Positions 1 to 6,835 of a DNA stretch of 7,405 nt are shown piece by piece. Below the pieces are notes generated by a model, which was not told where the DNA came from, made no database searches, and saw nothing but the letters and a program-made list of their open reading frames with translations. The stretch is from Caldifarciminota bacterium. GTDB taxonomy: Bacteria > Hydrothermota > 32-111 > QNBC01. Position numbers and translations under genes: made by a program. Each line of letters opens with the position of its first letter. Positions within the stretch are counted from its first letter, which is position 1. The stretch spans positions 1 to 7,405 of the forward strand of contig WFRF01000121.1 in NCBI GenBank assembly GCA_015486655.1. The letters are read 5' to 3'.

Positions 1-2
1 AT

Positions 3-1061
3 GCAAACGTAACATACGAGAGAAAAGTGGCTGTCAAACTTAAAGACGGGAGCAAACAAACCATTGATGCAAAGAGTATAATAGTAGCAACGGGCTCCGA
101 GCCGTTGGAGCCGAGCATATTCAGTGTTGATCATAAAACAGTATTGAACAGCACCGATGCGTTAAACCTCGAAGCTTTACCCGAATCTCTCGCCATCGTG
201 GGCTCAGGGGCAATAGGACTTGAATTTGCTACAGTATTTGCAAAATTGGGCGTTGATGTGGATGTTATAGAAATGTTGCCTGATATTGCTCCGGAGATTC
301 ATGACAGGAAGATTGCAAGAACATTGGCTTTGAGTTTAAAAAAATGCGGGATAAAAATACATACCGGAGAGAAGGTGGAGAGTGTAAAAATAGGGGATAA
401 TCAGGTTATAATAAAAACGGATAAGGATAGCACGCATACTTCCGAGAAAGCGCTTATTGCCATCGGGAGAACAATAAACAACTCTTTATTGAAAAATGTC
501 GGTGCCGAGTTTGAAGGACCGTTTGTTAAAGTCAATGAAAAGATGGAAACCTCAATAGAAGGAATTTATGCGGTGGGTGACATCACCGGAGGTCCTCTCC
601 TTGCGCACAAAGCCGAATTTGAAGGGATTGTGGCTGCGGATAGTATAGCAGGTTTGGATAACAGGAGAGAATTGTTCGAAAACATACCCGCATGTATATT
701 TACAATACCCCCTGTTGCAACATGCGGTTTAACAGAGGATGATGCAAAGAAAAAGGGGATTGAGGTAAAAACAGGAGAGTTTAATTACAGTGCAAATGGA
801 AAAGCTCTGTCCATGGGGGAGACCACCGGATTTTGTAAAGTAGTGACGGAGAAAAATACCGGGAAGGTAATAGGTGCCCAGATATTGGGAGAAGGAGCTG
901 ATATCATGATAAGTGAAGCTGCCGTTTTGATTAAGGAAGGGGTAACCGCCGAGCAATTTTCAAAAATCGTTCATCCGCATCCTACGCTGGGTGAAATATT
1001 CATGGAAAGTGTTCATGACGCTCTCGATGAATCCATACATAAGTACAAAATAAAAAAATAG
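3..1061 (+). CDS. lpdA: Dihydrolipoyl dehydrogenase (E3), 5'-truncated by the window edge
   Basis: FAD- and NAD-dependent flavoprotein that reoxidises the dihydrolipoyl groups of 2-oxoacid dehydrogenase complexes or of the glycine cleavage H protein. The frame is open from the first base, so the gene begins outside the window; 352 residues are visible. About the first 100-120 residues of a typical 450-470-residue E3 are missing, including the first FAD-binding motif and the redox CxxxxC. Visible in order: the ATGSEP segment (residues 29-34), the NAD-binding Rossmann loop GSGAIGLE (67-74), the second FAD motif YAVGD (189-193), and the dimerisation domain ending in HPHPTLGE with the catalytic His326-Glu331 pair. 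The GTG at base 27 is in frame but internal, because the sequence before it continues the fold. The gene converges on argS across a 78-base gap. Class I disulfide reductase of E3 type is secure. Which 2-oxoacid complex it serves cannot be told, since no E1 or E2 gene is in view. Confidence 0.93.
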   Translation, partial: ANVTYERKVAVKLKDGSKQTIDAKSIIVATGSEPLEPSIFSVDHKTVLNSTDALNLEALPESLAIVGSGAIGLEFATVFAKLGVDVDVIEMLPDIAPEIHDRKIARTLALSLKKCGIKIHTGEKVESVKIGDNQVIIKTDKDSTHTSEKALIAIGRTINNSLLKNVGAEFEGPFVKVNEKMETSIEGIYAVGDITGGPLLAHKAEFEGIVAADSIAGLDNRRELFENIPACIFTIPPVATCGLTEDDAKKKGIEVKTGEFNYSANGKALSMGETTGFCKVVTEKNTGKVIGAQILGEGADIMISEAAVLIKEGVTAEQFSKIVHPHPTLGEIFMESVHDALDESIHKYKIKK

Positions 1062-1084
1062 AATTATTTCAAGTCAAATATTTT

Positions 1085-1118
1085 TGCAGGGACAGTTGTA
1101 ATTGTCCCTGCATTGTTT
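1085..1118 (+). terminator. Probable intrinsic terminator of lpdA
   Basis: A perfect 10-bp stem, TGCAGGGACA (1085-1094) paired with TGTCCCTGCA (1103-1112), encloses an 8-base loop and is followed on the + strand by TTGTTT. It lies 23 bases after the lpdA stop codon in the gap between convergent genes. The U-tract is short and interrupted, so termination may be moderate. On the - strand the stem is followed by an A-run, not a T-run, so it is not a canonical terminator for argS. Confidence 0.6.
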
Positions 1119-1139
1119 AATTAAAATCAAATTTATGTG

Positions 1140-2771
1140 CTACATTTGCTCCGGAGAACTGACTCCGATTAATGACAATCCGATTTTTATTGTATTTTTG
1201 ACGCACTGGACCAAAGCAAGTCGAGCCTGGGATAATTCAATATTCTCCGTTATAACCCTGTGTTTGTTGTAAAAGCTGTGGAAAGCAGAGGCTAAGTCAA
1301 TTAAGTATTTTGGTAAAATTGCAGGTTCTCTTATCCTGATTACGTCATCAAGAGCATCCGGGAACATAAGTACCATTTTTATCAGCTCGATTTCCTTTTC
1401 TTCATTGAGAAGTGAAAAATCCACATAATTATCGATATTTATCCCTTTGGAATCTGCGAATTTCAAAATACTTGAAATGCGGGCGTGAGCGTATTGTACG
1501 TAAAATACCGGGTTGTTTTCGCTTTTTTCTTTTGCCAGTTTCATATCAAAGTCAAGATGTGCGTTCTTTTTTCTCATTACAAAAAAGAATCGAGCAGGAT
1601 CTTTCCCCACATCACCAATTAAATCGTCAAGGGTGATAATCTGCCCTTTTCTTTTTGACATCTTTATTTTTTCACCTTCATTAACCAGATTAACGATTTG
1701 GTGTATTAGAATTTCAAGTCTGTTCGGGTCGTGCCCCAAAGCTTTGAAAATTGCTTTTAAACGTTTAATATAACCGTGATGGTCCGGCCCGAAAATATCA
1801 ATCAAGTACTCAAAATTGCGCCGCACCTTATCCTCGTGATATGCCGCATCGGGCAACAAATAAGTATATTCGCCGTTCTTTTTTATTATGGCTCTGTCTT
1901 TGTCGTCCCCGAATTGTGTAGACTTGAAAAATGTGGCGCCCTCATTTTCATATAACAACCCCTTTTCTTTAAGTGTGTTTAAAACATATTCGGGTAAATT
2001 TTCTTCTCTTATTCTCTTTTCGTGAACTTCCGAGTCAAACTCAACACCAAAATTTCTCAAGCTCTCTATTTGCATTGAATGAAAATATCTTACCCCCTCA
2101 GAACCGAGATAATCACTTCTTGATTTATCGTCCATTCCGGATAAATCCGTATTTTTGGAGATTGCTCTTACAAAATCATCAATATATTCACCGTGGTACC
2201 CGTTTTCCGGTATCTCATAAGGGAATCCGTTGAGCTTTTTATAAACTTCGTTACATGAAATCCCAAGTAAATATACCTGATTCCCTCCGTCATTTATGTA
2301 AAATTCGCTAATGGCTTGATATCCTCTCCAGTTTAAAATCTTTACGAGGCTGTCGCCAAGTGCCGCTGCTCTTCCGTTTACAATAACCATAGGACCTGTG
2401 GGGTTTGAACTTACGTATTCAACCAATATCTTTTCTTCACCAACATTATCCAATTTTCCGTATTCTTCTCCTGCTGAAAACACCCGCTCGATCTCTTTAT
2501 GATAAAATTCATTCTTAAGGAAGAAATTTATGTAACCGCCTACTACTTCAACTTTTTCAAAAAAAGCGTTCCCTTCTATGGCATCTTTCAAATCCGAGGC
2601 TATCTTTTTGGGATCGTTTTTTAAAATCTTTGCCAGTTGGAAGGCAATTTGCGTGGAGTAATCGCCGAACTGCTTGTTTGGACTCTCTGTTACGGAAGGT
2701 TCGGTATCGGGCAGATTGTATTTTTTTTCGATTACCTTTTTTAGTGATTCGGCTATTGCGTTTTTAATCAT
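1140..2771 (-). CDS. argS: Arginyl-tRNA synthetase with a non-canonical HIGH motif
   Basis: Class I aminoacyl-tRNA synthetase that charges tRNA-Arg with arginine using ATP in the cytoplasm. The 543 residues show the ArgRS layout: an N-terminal Add-1-type tRNA-binding domain (about 1-90), the catalytic Rossmann domain opening with SSNPTGP (121-127), FYINDGGNQ (157-165), GPDHHGY (328-334), the class I signature KMSKR (370-374), and a DALR anticodon-binding domain (about 424-543) ending in the family-typical SPEQM. The HIGH motif expected directly after SNPTGPM is VIVN (129-132) instead of HVGH; the bases confirm this reading. The KMSKR is intact, whereas many ArgRSs lose that motif instead. The ATG lies 1 base after the rsfS stop, with GGAG 6 bases upstream, which fits translational coupling. 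It is the last gene of the - strand operon. Identity is firm; the altered HIGH motif is probably a clade variant and not a sign of inactivity. Confidence 0.95.
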   Translation of the reverse strand: MIKNAIAESLKKVIEKKYNLPDTEPSVTESPNKQFGDYSTQIAFQLAKILKNDPKKIASDLKDAIEGNAFFEKVEVVGGYINFFLKNEFYHKEIERVFSAGEEYGKLDNVGEEKILVEYVSSNPTGPMVIVNGRAAALGDSLVKILNWRGYQAISEFYINDGGNQVYLLGISCNEVYKKLNGFPYEIPENGYHGEYIDDFVRAISKNTDLSGMDDKSRSDYLGSEGVRYFHSMQIESLRNFGVEFDSEVHEKRIREENLPEYVLNTLKEKGLLYENEGATFFKSTQFGDDKDRAIIKKNGEYTYLLPDAAYHEDKVRRNFEYLIDIFGPDHHGYIKRLKAIFKALGHDPNRLEILIHQIVNLVNEGEKIKMSKRKGQIITLDDLIGDVGKDPARFFFVMRKKNAHLDFDMKLAKEKSENNPVFYVQYAHARISSILKFADSKGINIDNYVDFSLLNEEKEIELIKMVLMFPDALDDVIRIREPAILPKYLIDLASAFHSFYNKHRVITENIELSQARLALVQCVKNTIKIGLSLIGVSSPEQM

Positions 2772-2772
2772 G

Positions 2773-3138
2773 TTAATCTCCGTTTTCTATTTTCTCCACC
2801 TCGGCATCCCCCCACAGAGACTCAATATCGTAATAATAGTATGTTTCGTCATCGAAGATATGAATGACAACATCCACGTAATCCATTAAAATCCATTTTG
2901 CATTTTCATAACCTTCTATATGCCAGACATTTTGACCGTTTTCTTTCATCTTCTTTTTTATGTTATCTGCAATTGATCTAAGGTGTATGTTTGAACTCCC
3001 CTTAATTATCACAAAATAATCCGTCAATGATGTTATTTTTGAAACGTTCAAAATCTTAATAAAATCAGGTTTCTTTTCCTTTGCAGAATTGATAATTCTT
3101 TCAAGCATTATGTTACTGTTTCCTGTTCTCAATGTCAC
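2773..3138 (-). CDS. rsfS: Ribosomal silencing factor RsfS (Iojap/RsfA family)
   Basis: RsfS binds ribosomal protein uL14 on the 50S subunit and blocks joining to 30S, lowering translation in starvation or stationary phase. The protein (121 residues from the GTG at 3138) carries the family core: SLTDYFVIIKGSSN (37-50), HIEGYENAKWILMDY followed by VDVVIHIF (73-95), and YYDIESLWGDA (102-112). Length is normal for the family. The start is uncertain. A perfect Shine-Dalgarno TAAGGAGGT (3142-3150) sits just before the GTG, with an in-frame TTG at 3132 as a better-spaced alternative. An ATG at 3108 would give 111 residues and start closer to where many homologues begin, but its SD is weak. With the GTG start the gene overlaps the preceding LytR_C gene by 26 bases; the next gene, argS, follows after 1 base. 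Identity is firm. Confidence 0.93.
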   Translation of the reverse strand: MTLRTGNSNIMLERIINSAKEKKPDFIKILNVSKITSLTDYFVIIKGSSNIHLRSIADNIKKKMKENGQNVWHIEGYENAKWILMDYVDVVIHIFDDETYYYYDIESLWGDAEVEKIENGD

Positions 3139-3589
3139 TGTACCTCCTTATAAACAATGAGGACTTCTCCCTGAAATCCTTTCCCAATATGATTGTTACA
3201 TCAAATAAATAACTACCTAAAGAATCAATCACAAGAGAATCTATACCCGTAATAGAAGAAATCAACTCCACCTTCTTTCTGGGCAAACCTTCTTTGTAAA
3301 CTATATAACTCATTTTTGTCATTTTTGCAAGGTTACTTGTGTTTATAACGTCAAATTCGGCTTTGCTAAGCAGATCCGAGTAAAAATGTGCGGCTCCGTT
3401 TTCACCGCAGGCATTTCTAACATCAATTGTAAATGATTTTTTATACAGTTCTGTTTCCTCGTTTCTATGCAGTAAATGCGTCATACGAAAAAAAACGGAA
3501 ATCAATAGAATAAAAACTATTACAGACAAAGAGATTAAAATAAATTTGTCAACGGGGTTTATTTCTCTTTTTCTACGTTTTCTTGCCAT
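3113..3589 (-). CDS. Membrane-anchored stand-alone LytR C-terminal-domain protein
   Basis: Predicted envelope protein of 158 residues; its molecular function is unknown. A strongly basic N-terminus (MARKRRKRE) precedes one hydrophobic segment (about 16-35), so the rest should lie outside the cytoplasmic membrane. Residues 52-139 resemble the LytR_C domain (PF13399): an opening FTIDVRNACGENGAA in place of the usual V-x-V-x-N-G-x-G-x-x-G, then FDVINTSN, a central strand SYIVYKEG, and a closing strand with VTIILGKDF. The LytR-CpsA-Psr catalytic domain normally found before LytR_C is absent, so it should not ligate wall polymers. There is no clear Shine-Dalgarno before the ATG, and the start overlaps the glmU 3' end by 17 bases, which suggests translational coupling. 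In Firmicutes an LCP gene often sits upstream of rsfS, so the position may be a relic of, or parallel to, that order. Domain assignment is by pattern recognition only. Confidence 0.72.
   Translation of the reverse strand: MARKRRKREINPVDKFILISLSVIVFILLISVFFRMTHLLHRNEETELYKKSFTIDVRNACGENGAAHFYSDLLSKAEFDVINTSNLAKMTKMSYIVYKEGLPRKKVELISSITGIDSLVIDSLGSYLFDVTIILGKDFREKSSLFIRRYSDIENRKQ
3142..3150 (-). promoter_or_regulatory. Perfect Shine-Dalgarno site for rsfS
   Basis: TAAGGAGGT read on the - strand is a full complement to the 3' end of 16S rRNA. It lies inside the 3' end of the LytR_C gene, 4 bases (from GGAGG) before the GTG at 3138 and 10 bases before the TTG at 3132. It argues for a start in this region over the downstream ATG at 3108. 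Confidence 0.7.
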
Positions 3590-4529
3590 TGATTACACTG
3601 TTCGCATTAATTATGCTATCTTCTGAAATATCTGAGTTTATAATTACTGAGTTAGAGTAAATTGTTACATTATTGTGTATATGAGATTTCCCTAAAATGG
3701 AAACTCCGGGATAGATTTCAACATCCTTTTCTATCTCCACATCGTAATCCAAAAATATGCTTTCCGGTATATGCATGGTTACTCCGCTTTTCATTAGGTT
3801 ATCTCGTTTTAATTTAAGCATGTGGTTTTCCACTTGGGATAAACGGAGTCGGTCATTGATACCCGTCATTTCAAAAGAATCTTCAAGGAGAAAGGATAAA
3901 ACGGGATTTGAAGAGTTTTTACTGAGAAATTCCACTGTGTCGGTAAGGTAATATTCATTTTGCATGTTTTTGTTGGAAAGGTGTTTTAAGCTGTCTTTTA
4001 ACTCTTTTCCGTTAAAAACATATACACCCGAATTCACTTCGTTAATTTTTCTTACGGTCTCGTCTGCATCTTTCTCTTCAACGATTCTTAAGATGCGGTT
4101 ATTCTCCTTAACAATGCGCCCATAACCGTAAGGCTCATTCAAACGGGCGGTTATCACCGTGCATGATGAACTGTTTGTATGGTGGAAATCCATTGCTTTC
4201 GATATGGTTGCTGATGTAATGCACGGAGCATCGCCGCATAAGATAACAACAGTGTCGTTATCTTCAATATAATGAGAGGCAGATTTAACGGCATCCCCCG
4301 TACCAAGCAAATCCTTCTGGACTGCATATTTAAATCCGTTGCCGAAGTATTCCATCACAATCTCCTTACCATTTCCAACAACGATAATTTCCTCATCAAT
4401 TCCGGCATTTTTAGAGGCTTCTATTACGTATGAAAGCATTGGTTTTCCCATTATTTTATGCATAACTTTGGGAATTGATGATTTCATTCTTTTACCGAGA
4501 CCGGCAGCAAGAATTATACTTTTTTTCAT
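3573..4529 (-). CDS. glmU: Short GlmU: N-acetylglucosamine-1-phosphate uridyltransferase lacking the acetyltransferase half
   Basis: The N-terminal part matches the GlmU pyrophosphorylase, which makes UDP-GlcNAc from GlcNAc-1-phosphate and UTP for peptidoglycan and lipid A. Visible: the nucleotide loop LAAGLGKRM with PKV (7-22), QKDLLGTGDA (71-80), the metal-binding CGDAP (98-102), YGYGRI (134-139), EEKDA (151-155), EVNSGVYVF (164-172), NEYYLTD (191-197, usual G replaced by N) and GIND with Asn225. A linker helix (about 228-250) leads into a few left-handed beta-helix turns (about 260-315), then a stop. Full GlmU is about 450-460 residues; this one ends at 318, just before the region that carries the acetyltransferase active site. 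Downstream bases encode the LytR_C protein, so it is not a simple frameshift. The ATG overlaps the panC stop (ATGA), with GGTGG/GGAG just upstream. It may be a monofunctional uridyltransferase or a related sugar nucleotidyltransferase. Confidence 0.82.
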   Translation of the reverse strand: MKKSIILAAGLGKRMKSSIPKVMHKIMGKPMLSYVIEASKNAGIDEEIIVVGNGKEIVMEYFGNGFKYAVQKDLLGTGDAVKSASHYIEDNDTVVILCGDAPCITSATISKAMDFHHTNSSSCTVITARLNEPYGYGRIVKENNRILRIVEEKDADETVRKINEVNSGVYVFNGKELKDSLKHLSNKNMQNEYYLTDTVEFLSKNSSNPVLSFLLEDSFEMTGINDRLRLSQVENHMLKLKRDNLMKSGVTMHIPESIFLDYDVEIEKDVEIYPGVSILGKSHIHNNVTIYSNSVIINSDISEDSIINANSVINGKKT

Positions 4530-5368
4530 ATCTCCACCCTCATATTATCTATGAGTCGAGCTTTTCCCACATAAATCGCTATGAGTATTCTTATGTTTCC
4601 CTGAATTTTGTTAATTGGCGTGAAAGTATCATCATCGACAATTTCAATATAATCAATTTTTCCCACATTGTTCTCATTTAAGATTTTTCTTATTGCTTCT
4701 TTAATTTTGTTGCCGTCCCTCTCGCCGTTTTCAATTGTTTCTTTTGCTTTCAGTAAACTCTTGTATATGTACGATGCTCTATTATGCTCTCCTTCGGTAA
4801 GATAGCCGTTTCTCGAACTCAGAGCCAATCCGTTTGATTCCCTTATTATTTTCCCCGTTTCTATTTTAATGTCGAAATTAAGATCTTTGACCATTTTTTT
4901 AATTATGAAAGCCTGTTGGGCATCTTTTTCTCCGAAAACGGCGATATCGGGTTTTACAATATTAAAAAGCTTCGCAACAACGGTAGTTACACCTCTAAAA
5001 TGGGTTGGACGAGATTTTCCGCATAAAATATTAGAATAATCTTCGACATAAACAAAAGTCTTGGGATTTTCATACATCTCACTTGCTTCTGGGTAAAATA
5101 TAACATCGACATTTTCATTCGCCAATTTATTTTTATCTGCTTCGAATGTTCTGGGATAAGACCTATAATCTTCATTGGGTCCGAACTGAGTGGGATTTAC
5201 AAAAATACTGACTACGACTATATCTCCAAGCCGCTTGGCAAGCCTTACAAGGCTTATATGCCCCTCATGCAGATTCCCCATTGTGGGGACAAAAGATATT
5301 TTCTTCCCGTCGGCTCTATTTTTATCGGAAAAACATTGCATTTCTTTTATATTTCGTATGATTTCCAT
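4526..5368 (-). CDS. panC: Pantothenate synthetase (pantoate--beta-alanine ligase)
   Basis: ATP-dependent condensation of pantoate with beta-alanine to pantothenate, the last step before CoA synthesis proper; cytoplasmic. The 280 residues are the normal family length. Motifs in order: PTMGNLHEGH with the HIGH-like HEGH (28-37), VNPTQFGPNEDY then RSYPR (57-73), PTHFRGV (121-127), GEKDAQQ (146-152, usual aromatic after GEKD replaced by Ala), and the KMSKS-like LALSSRN (181-187), closing with KARLIDN. The start at 5368 is set by a strong GAGGAGG (5373-5379) that partly overlaps the TGA of the upstream kinase gene; the gap to that gene is 9 bases. It overlaps glmU downstream by 4 bases. No panB or panD is in the window, so the pathway is completed elsewhere. 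Confidence 0.96.
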   Translation of the reverse strand: MEIIRNIKEMQCFSDKNRADGKKISFVPTMGNLHEGHISLVRLAKRLGDIVVVSIFVNPTQFGPNEDYRSYPRTFEADKNKLANENVDVIFYPEASEMYENPKTFVYVEDYSNILCGKSRPTHFRGVTTVVAKLFNIVKPDIAVFGEKDAQQAFIIKKMVKDLNFDIKIETGKIIRESNGLALSSRNGYLTEGEHNRASYIYKSLLKAKETIENGERDGNKIKEAIRKILNENNVGKIDYIEIVDDDTFTPINKIQGNIRILIAIYVGKARLIDNMRVEI

Positions 5369-5377
5369 ATTTCCTCC

Positions 5378-6004
5378 TCAGAATGAAAGAAATTTTTTCC
5401 CCGAAAAATCTGTTTCTATCTCTTTTATGAAATATTTGAAATCAAAATTATCCTGCAGAAAGTCGATTTTGTCTATGTTAATTATCAGTAAGGGCGAAGA
5501 TTTATACCTGAAAAAGAATTCGTTATACTTTTCAATCAGCACCTGCAGATAATCTGCATTTATATTTGATTCAAATGTTCTGCCCCTCTTTTTAATGTGT
5601 TTTGTTAATGTATCAAGGGAGCTCTGGAGATAAATTACAAGATCCGGATTAGTAATCTGGGATTTCATCAGTGAATAAATTGTTTTGTACATGCTGAATT
5701 CGTTTTCATCGAGATTAATCTCGGCAAAAATATAATCTTTATCAAAAAGATAATCCGAAATAATCATGGAATTAAAGAGATTTAATTGTCTGTATTTTGT
5801 CATCTGTTTGAATCTTGATAACAGGAAATAAATTTGGGTTTGGAATGCATATCCCTTTCTGTCTTTGTAAAAATTTGATAAAAACGGGTTTGTTTCCACC
5901 TCTTCCAAAATCAATTCGGCATTGTAATAATTCGCCAATATATTGGAAAGAGTCGTTTTCCCGGCACCGATGACTCCTTCAATTACAATAAATTTTTTAT
6001 TCAT
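5378..6004 (-). CDS. Deoxynucleoside kinase (dAK/dGK-like family)
   Basis: Likely phosphorylates deoxynucleosides (commonly deoxyadenosine or deoxyguanosine in bacterial members) to 5'-monophosphates in nucleotide salvage. The 208 residues show the P-loop GVIGAGKTT (10-18), an EE pair at 34-35 that is the expected catalytic-base region followed by NPFL (39-42), and the basic lid KKRGRTFE (138-145). The D/ERS motif expected near residues 83-90 reads SDYLFDKD, with Tyr where the Arg usually stands. The start has GGAG 10 bases upstream and overlaps the folK stop by 8 bases; panC follows after 9 bases. Kinases of this type are often found next to folK in other bacteria, which supports the assignment. 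Which nucleoside it prefers cannot be read from the sequence. Confidence 0.86.
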   Translation of the reverse strand: MNKKFIVIEGVIGAGKTTLSNILANYYNAELILEEVETNPFLSNFYKDRKGYAFQTQIYFLLSRFKQMTKYRQLNLFNSMIISDYLFDKDYIFAEINLDENEFSMYKTIYSLMKSQITNPDLVIYLQSSLDTLTKHIKKRGRTFESNINADYLQVLIEKYNEFFFRYKSSPLLIINIDKIDFLQDNFDFKYFIKEIETDFSGKKFLSF

Positions 6005-6500
6005 TGTGCCAATTCTCCAAATTTAGGTTATAGCAGTACTGACCGTTTATTTTAGCGAGCATCGTATCAATATCTTCTTTAAGCTTCGGGTGAACATAAT
6101 CCGGGTATATATCAAACATCGGAAGTAAAACAAATTTTCTTTCGTGCATCCTCGGATGAGGGAGTATTAATGTGTCGGTTTCAATAACGAGATTGTCATA
6201 ATCTATTATATCAATGTCAATTGTTCGAGGAGACCACCTGTATTCACGTGTTCTTCCGTTTTTAATTTCCACCGTTTGAATAAACGACCAAAGTTCTTCG
6301 GGTTTCAAATCCGTCTCGATTAGCAGCGCACAGTTATAAAAGTCACTTTGTCCGATTACTCCCACAGGTTCCGTTTCATATAAATGTGAATATTTTGTAA
6401 TTTTAATTTTGTCGTTACTTTTAATATCTTTAACGGAATCCCTGATATATTTTAATCTGTTACCGAGATTTGAGCCCACTGATAGAATTGCAATACTCAT
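5997..6500 (-). CDS. folK: 6-hydroxymethyl-7,8-dihydropterin pyrophosphokinase (HPPK)
   Basis: Transfers pyrophosphate from ATP to 6-hydroxymethyl-dihydropterin, giving the substrate for dihydropteroate synthase in folate synthesis. The 167 residues carry the HPPK pattern: SVGSNLGNR (7-15), YETEPVG (41-47), DFYNCALLIET (53-63), RWSPRTIDIDI (88-98) with the Mg-binding Asp95 and Asp97, and LPHPRMHERKFVL (113-125). Length is normal. The ATG overlaps the folB stop as ATGA and has no clear Shine-Dalgarno, only an A-rich stretch, so translation probably depends on ribosomes finishing folB. It directly follows the gene for the preceding folate step and overlaps the kinase gene downstream by 8 bases. 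Confidence 0.95.
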   Translation of the reverse strand: MSIAILSVGSNLGNRLKYIRDSVKDIKSNDKIKITKYSHLYETEPVGVIGQSDFYNCALLIETDLKPEELWSFIQTVEIKNGRTREYRWSPRTIDIDIIDYDNLVIETDTLILPHPRMHERKFVLLPMFDIYPDYVHPKLKEDIDTMLAKINGQYCYNLNLENWHNE

Positions 6501-6829
6501 TTTTGCTTTTCAACTGTGCAGGATACGTTCTCAATGTCAATGTTAATCGGAGGGTGCAGTTTGGTAACGGTAACAGCTACATATGACAGGTTGTGAACGG
6601 CAATGAGTTTATCGCAAACAGCGTTTGCAACGTCTTCAATATAATGATATTTATGCTCGGAGAAAACATCCGTTGCCGTTTCTATCACATCAGTGTAATC
6701 GAGATACGGTTTTTTATTTTCCAAAGCGTAAACAATGTCCAGTTTGAAAAATTGCCCGAGTTCCCTTTCTCTCTCGTATAATCCGTGAAAACCGTATAAT
6801 TTGATACCTTTTATGTTGAATTTTATCAT
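6497..6829 (-). CDS. folB: Dihydroneopterin aldolase
   Basis: Cleaves 7,8-dihydroneopterin to 6-hydroxymethyl-dihydropterin and glycolaldehyde, the substrate FolK then uses; cytoplasmic, usually an octamer. The 110 residues show LYGFHGLYERERELGQ (11-26), with Glu21 at the position of the substrate-binding Glu22 of the S. aureus enzyme by alignment, then YIEDVANAV (63-71) with Glu65 in the pterin-anchor position, and VTKLHPPI (88-95) with the catalytic Lys90. The C-terminus is slightly short but complete. The start at 6829 is the only Met that keeps the first strand (MIKFNIKGIKLYGFHG). No Shine-Dalgarno precedes it; instead a consensus promoter lies so close that transcription should start at or next to the ATG. 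First gene of the eight-gene operon. Confidence 0.93.
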   Translation of the reverse strand: MIKFNIKGIKLYGFHGLYERERELGQFFKLDIVYALENKKPYLDYTDVIETATDVFSEHKYHYIEDVANAVCDKLIAVHNLSYVAVTVTKLHPPINIDIENVSCTVEKQK

Positions 6830-6835
6830 AAAACC

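Noticed and set aside
27..29. GTG as the true start of the dihydrolipoyl dehydrogenase
   Set aside because: The frame is open back to base 3 and the residues before the GTG continue the fold. A start here would remove the FAD-binding and redox-disulfide segments.
1085..1112. Hairpin as an intrinsic terminator of argS on the - strand
   Set aside because: Read on the - strand the stem is followed by an A-run, not a T-run. Only the + strand orientation has a weak T-tract.
3547..3552. TTGACA on the - strand inside the LytR_C gene as an internal promoter
   Set aside because: No -10-like hexamer is found at the right distance downstream on that strand.
3573..3589. Possible frameshift joining the short glmU to the next gene
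   Set aside because: The downstream frame starts with a basic N-terminus, a membrane segment and a LytR_C-like domain, with no hexapeptide repeats, and the overlap contains no recognisable slippery heptamer. They are two genes.
5190..5552. 120-codon open frame on the + strand opposite panC and the kinase gene
   Set aside because: It is antisense to two well-supported genes and its translation shows no family pattern. The same applies to the other antisense frames across argS, glmU and folB.
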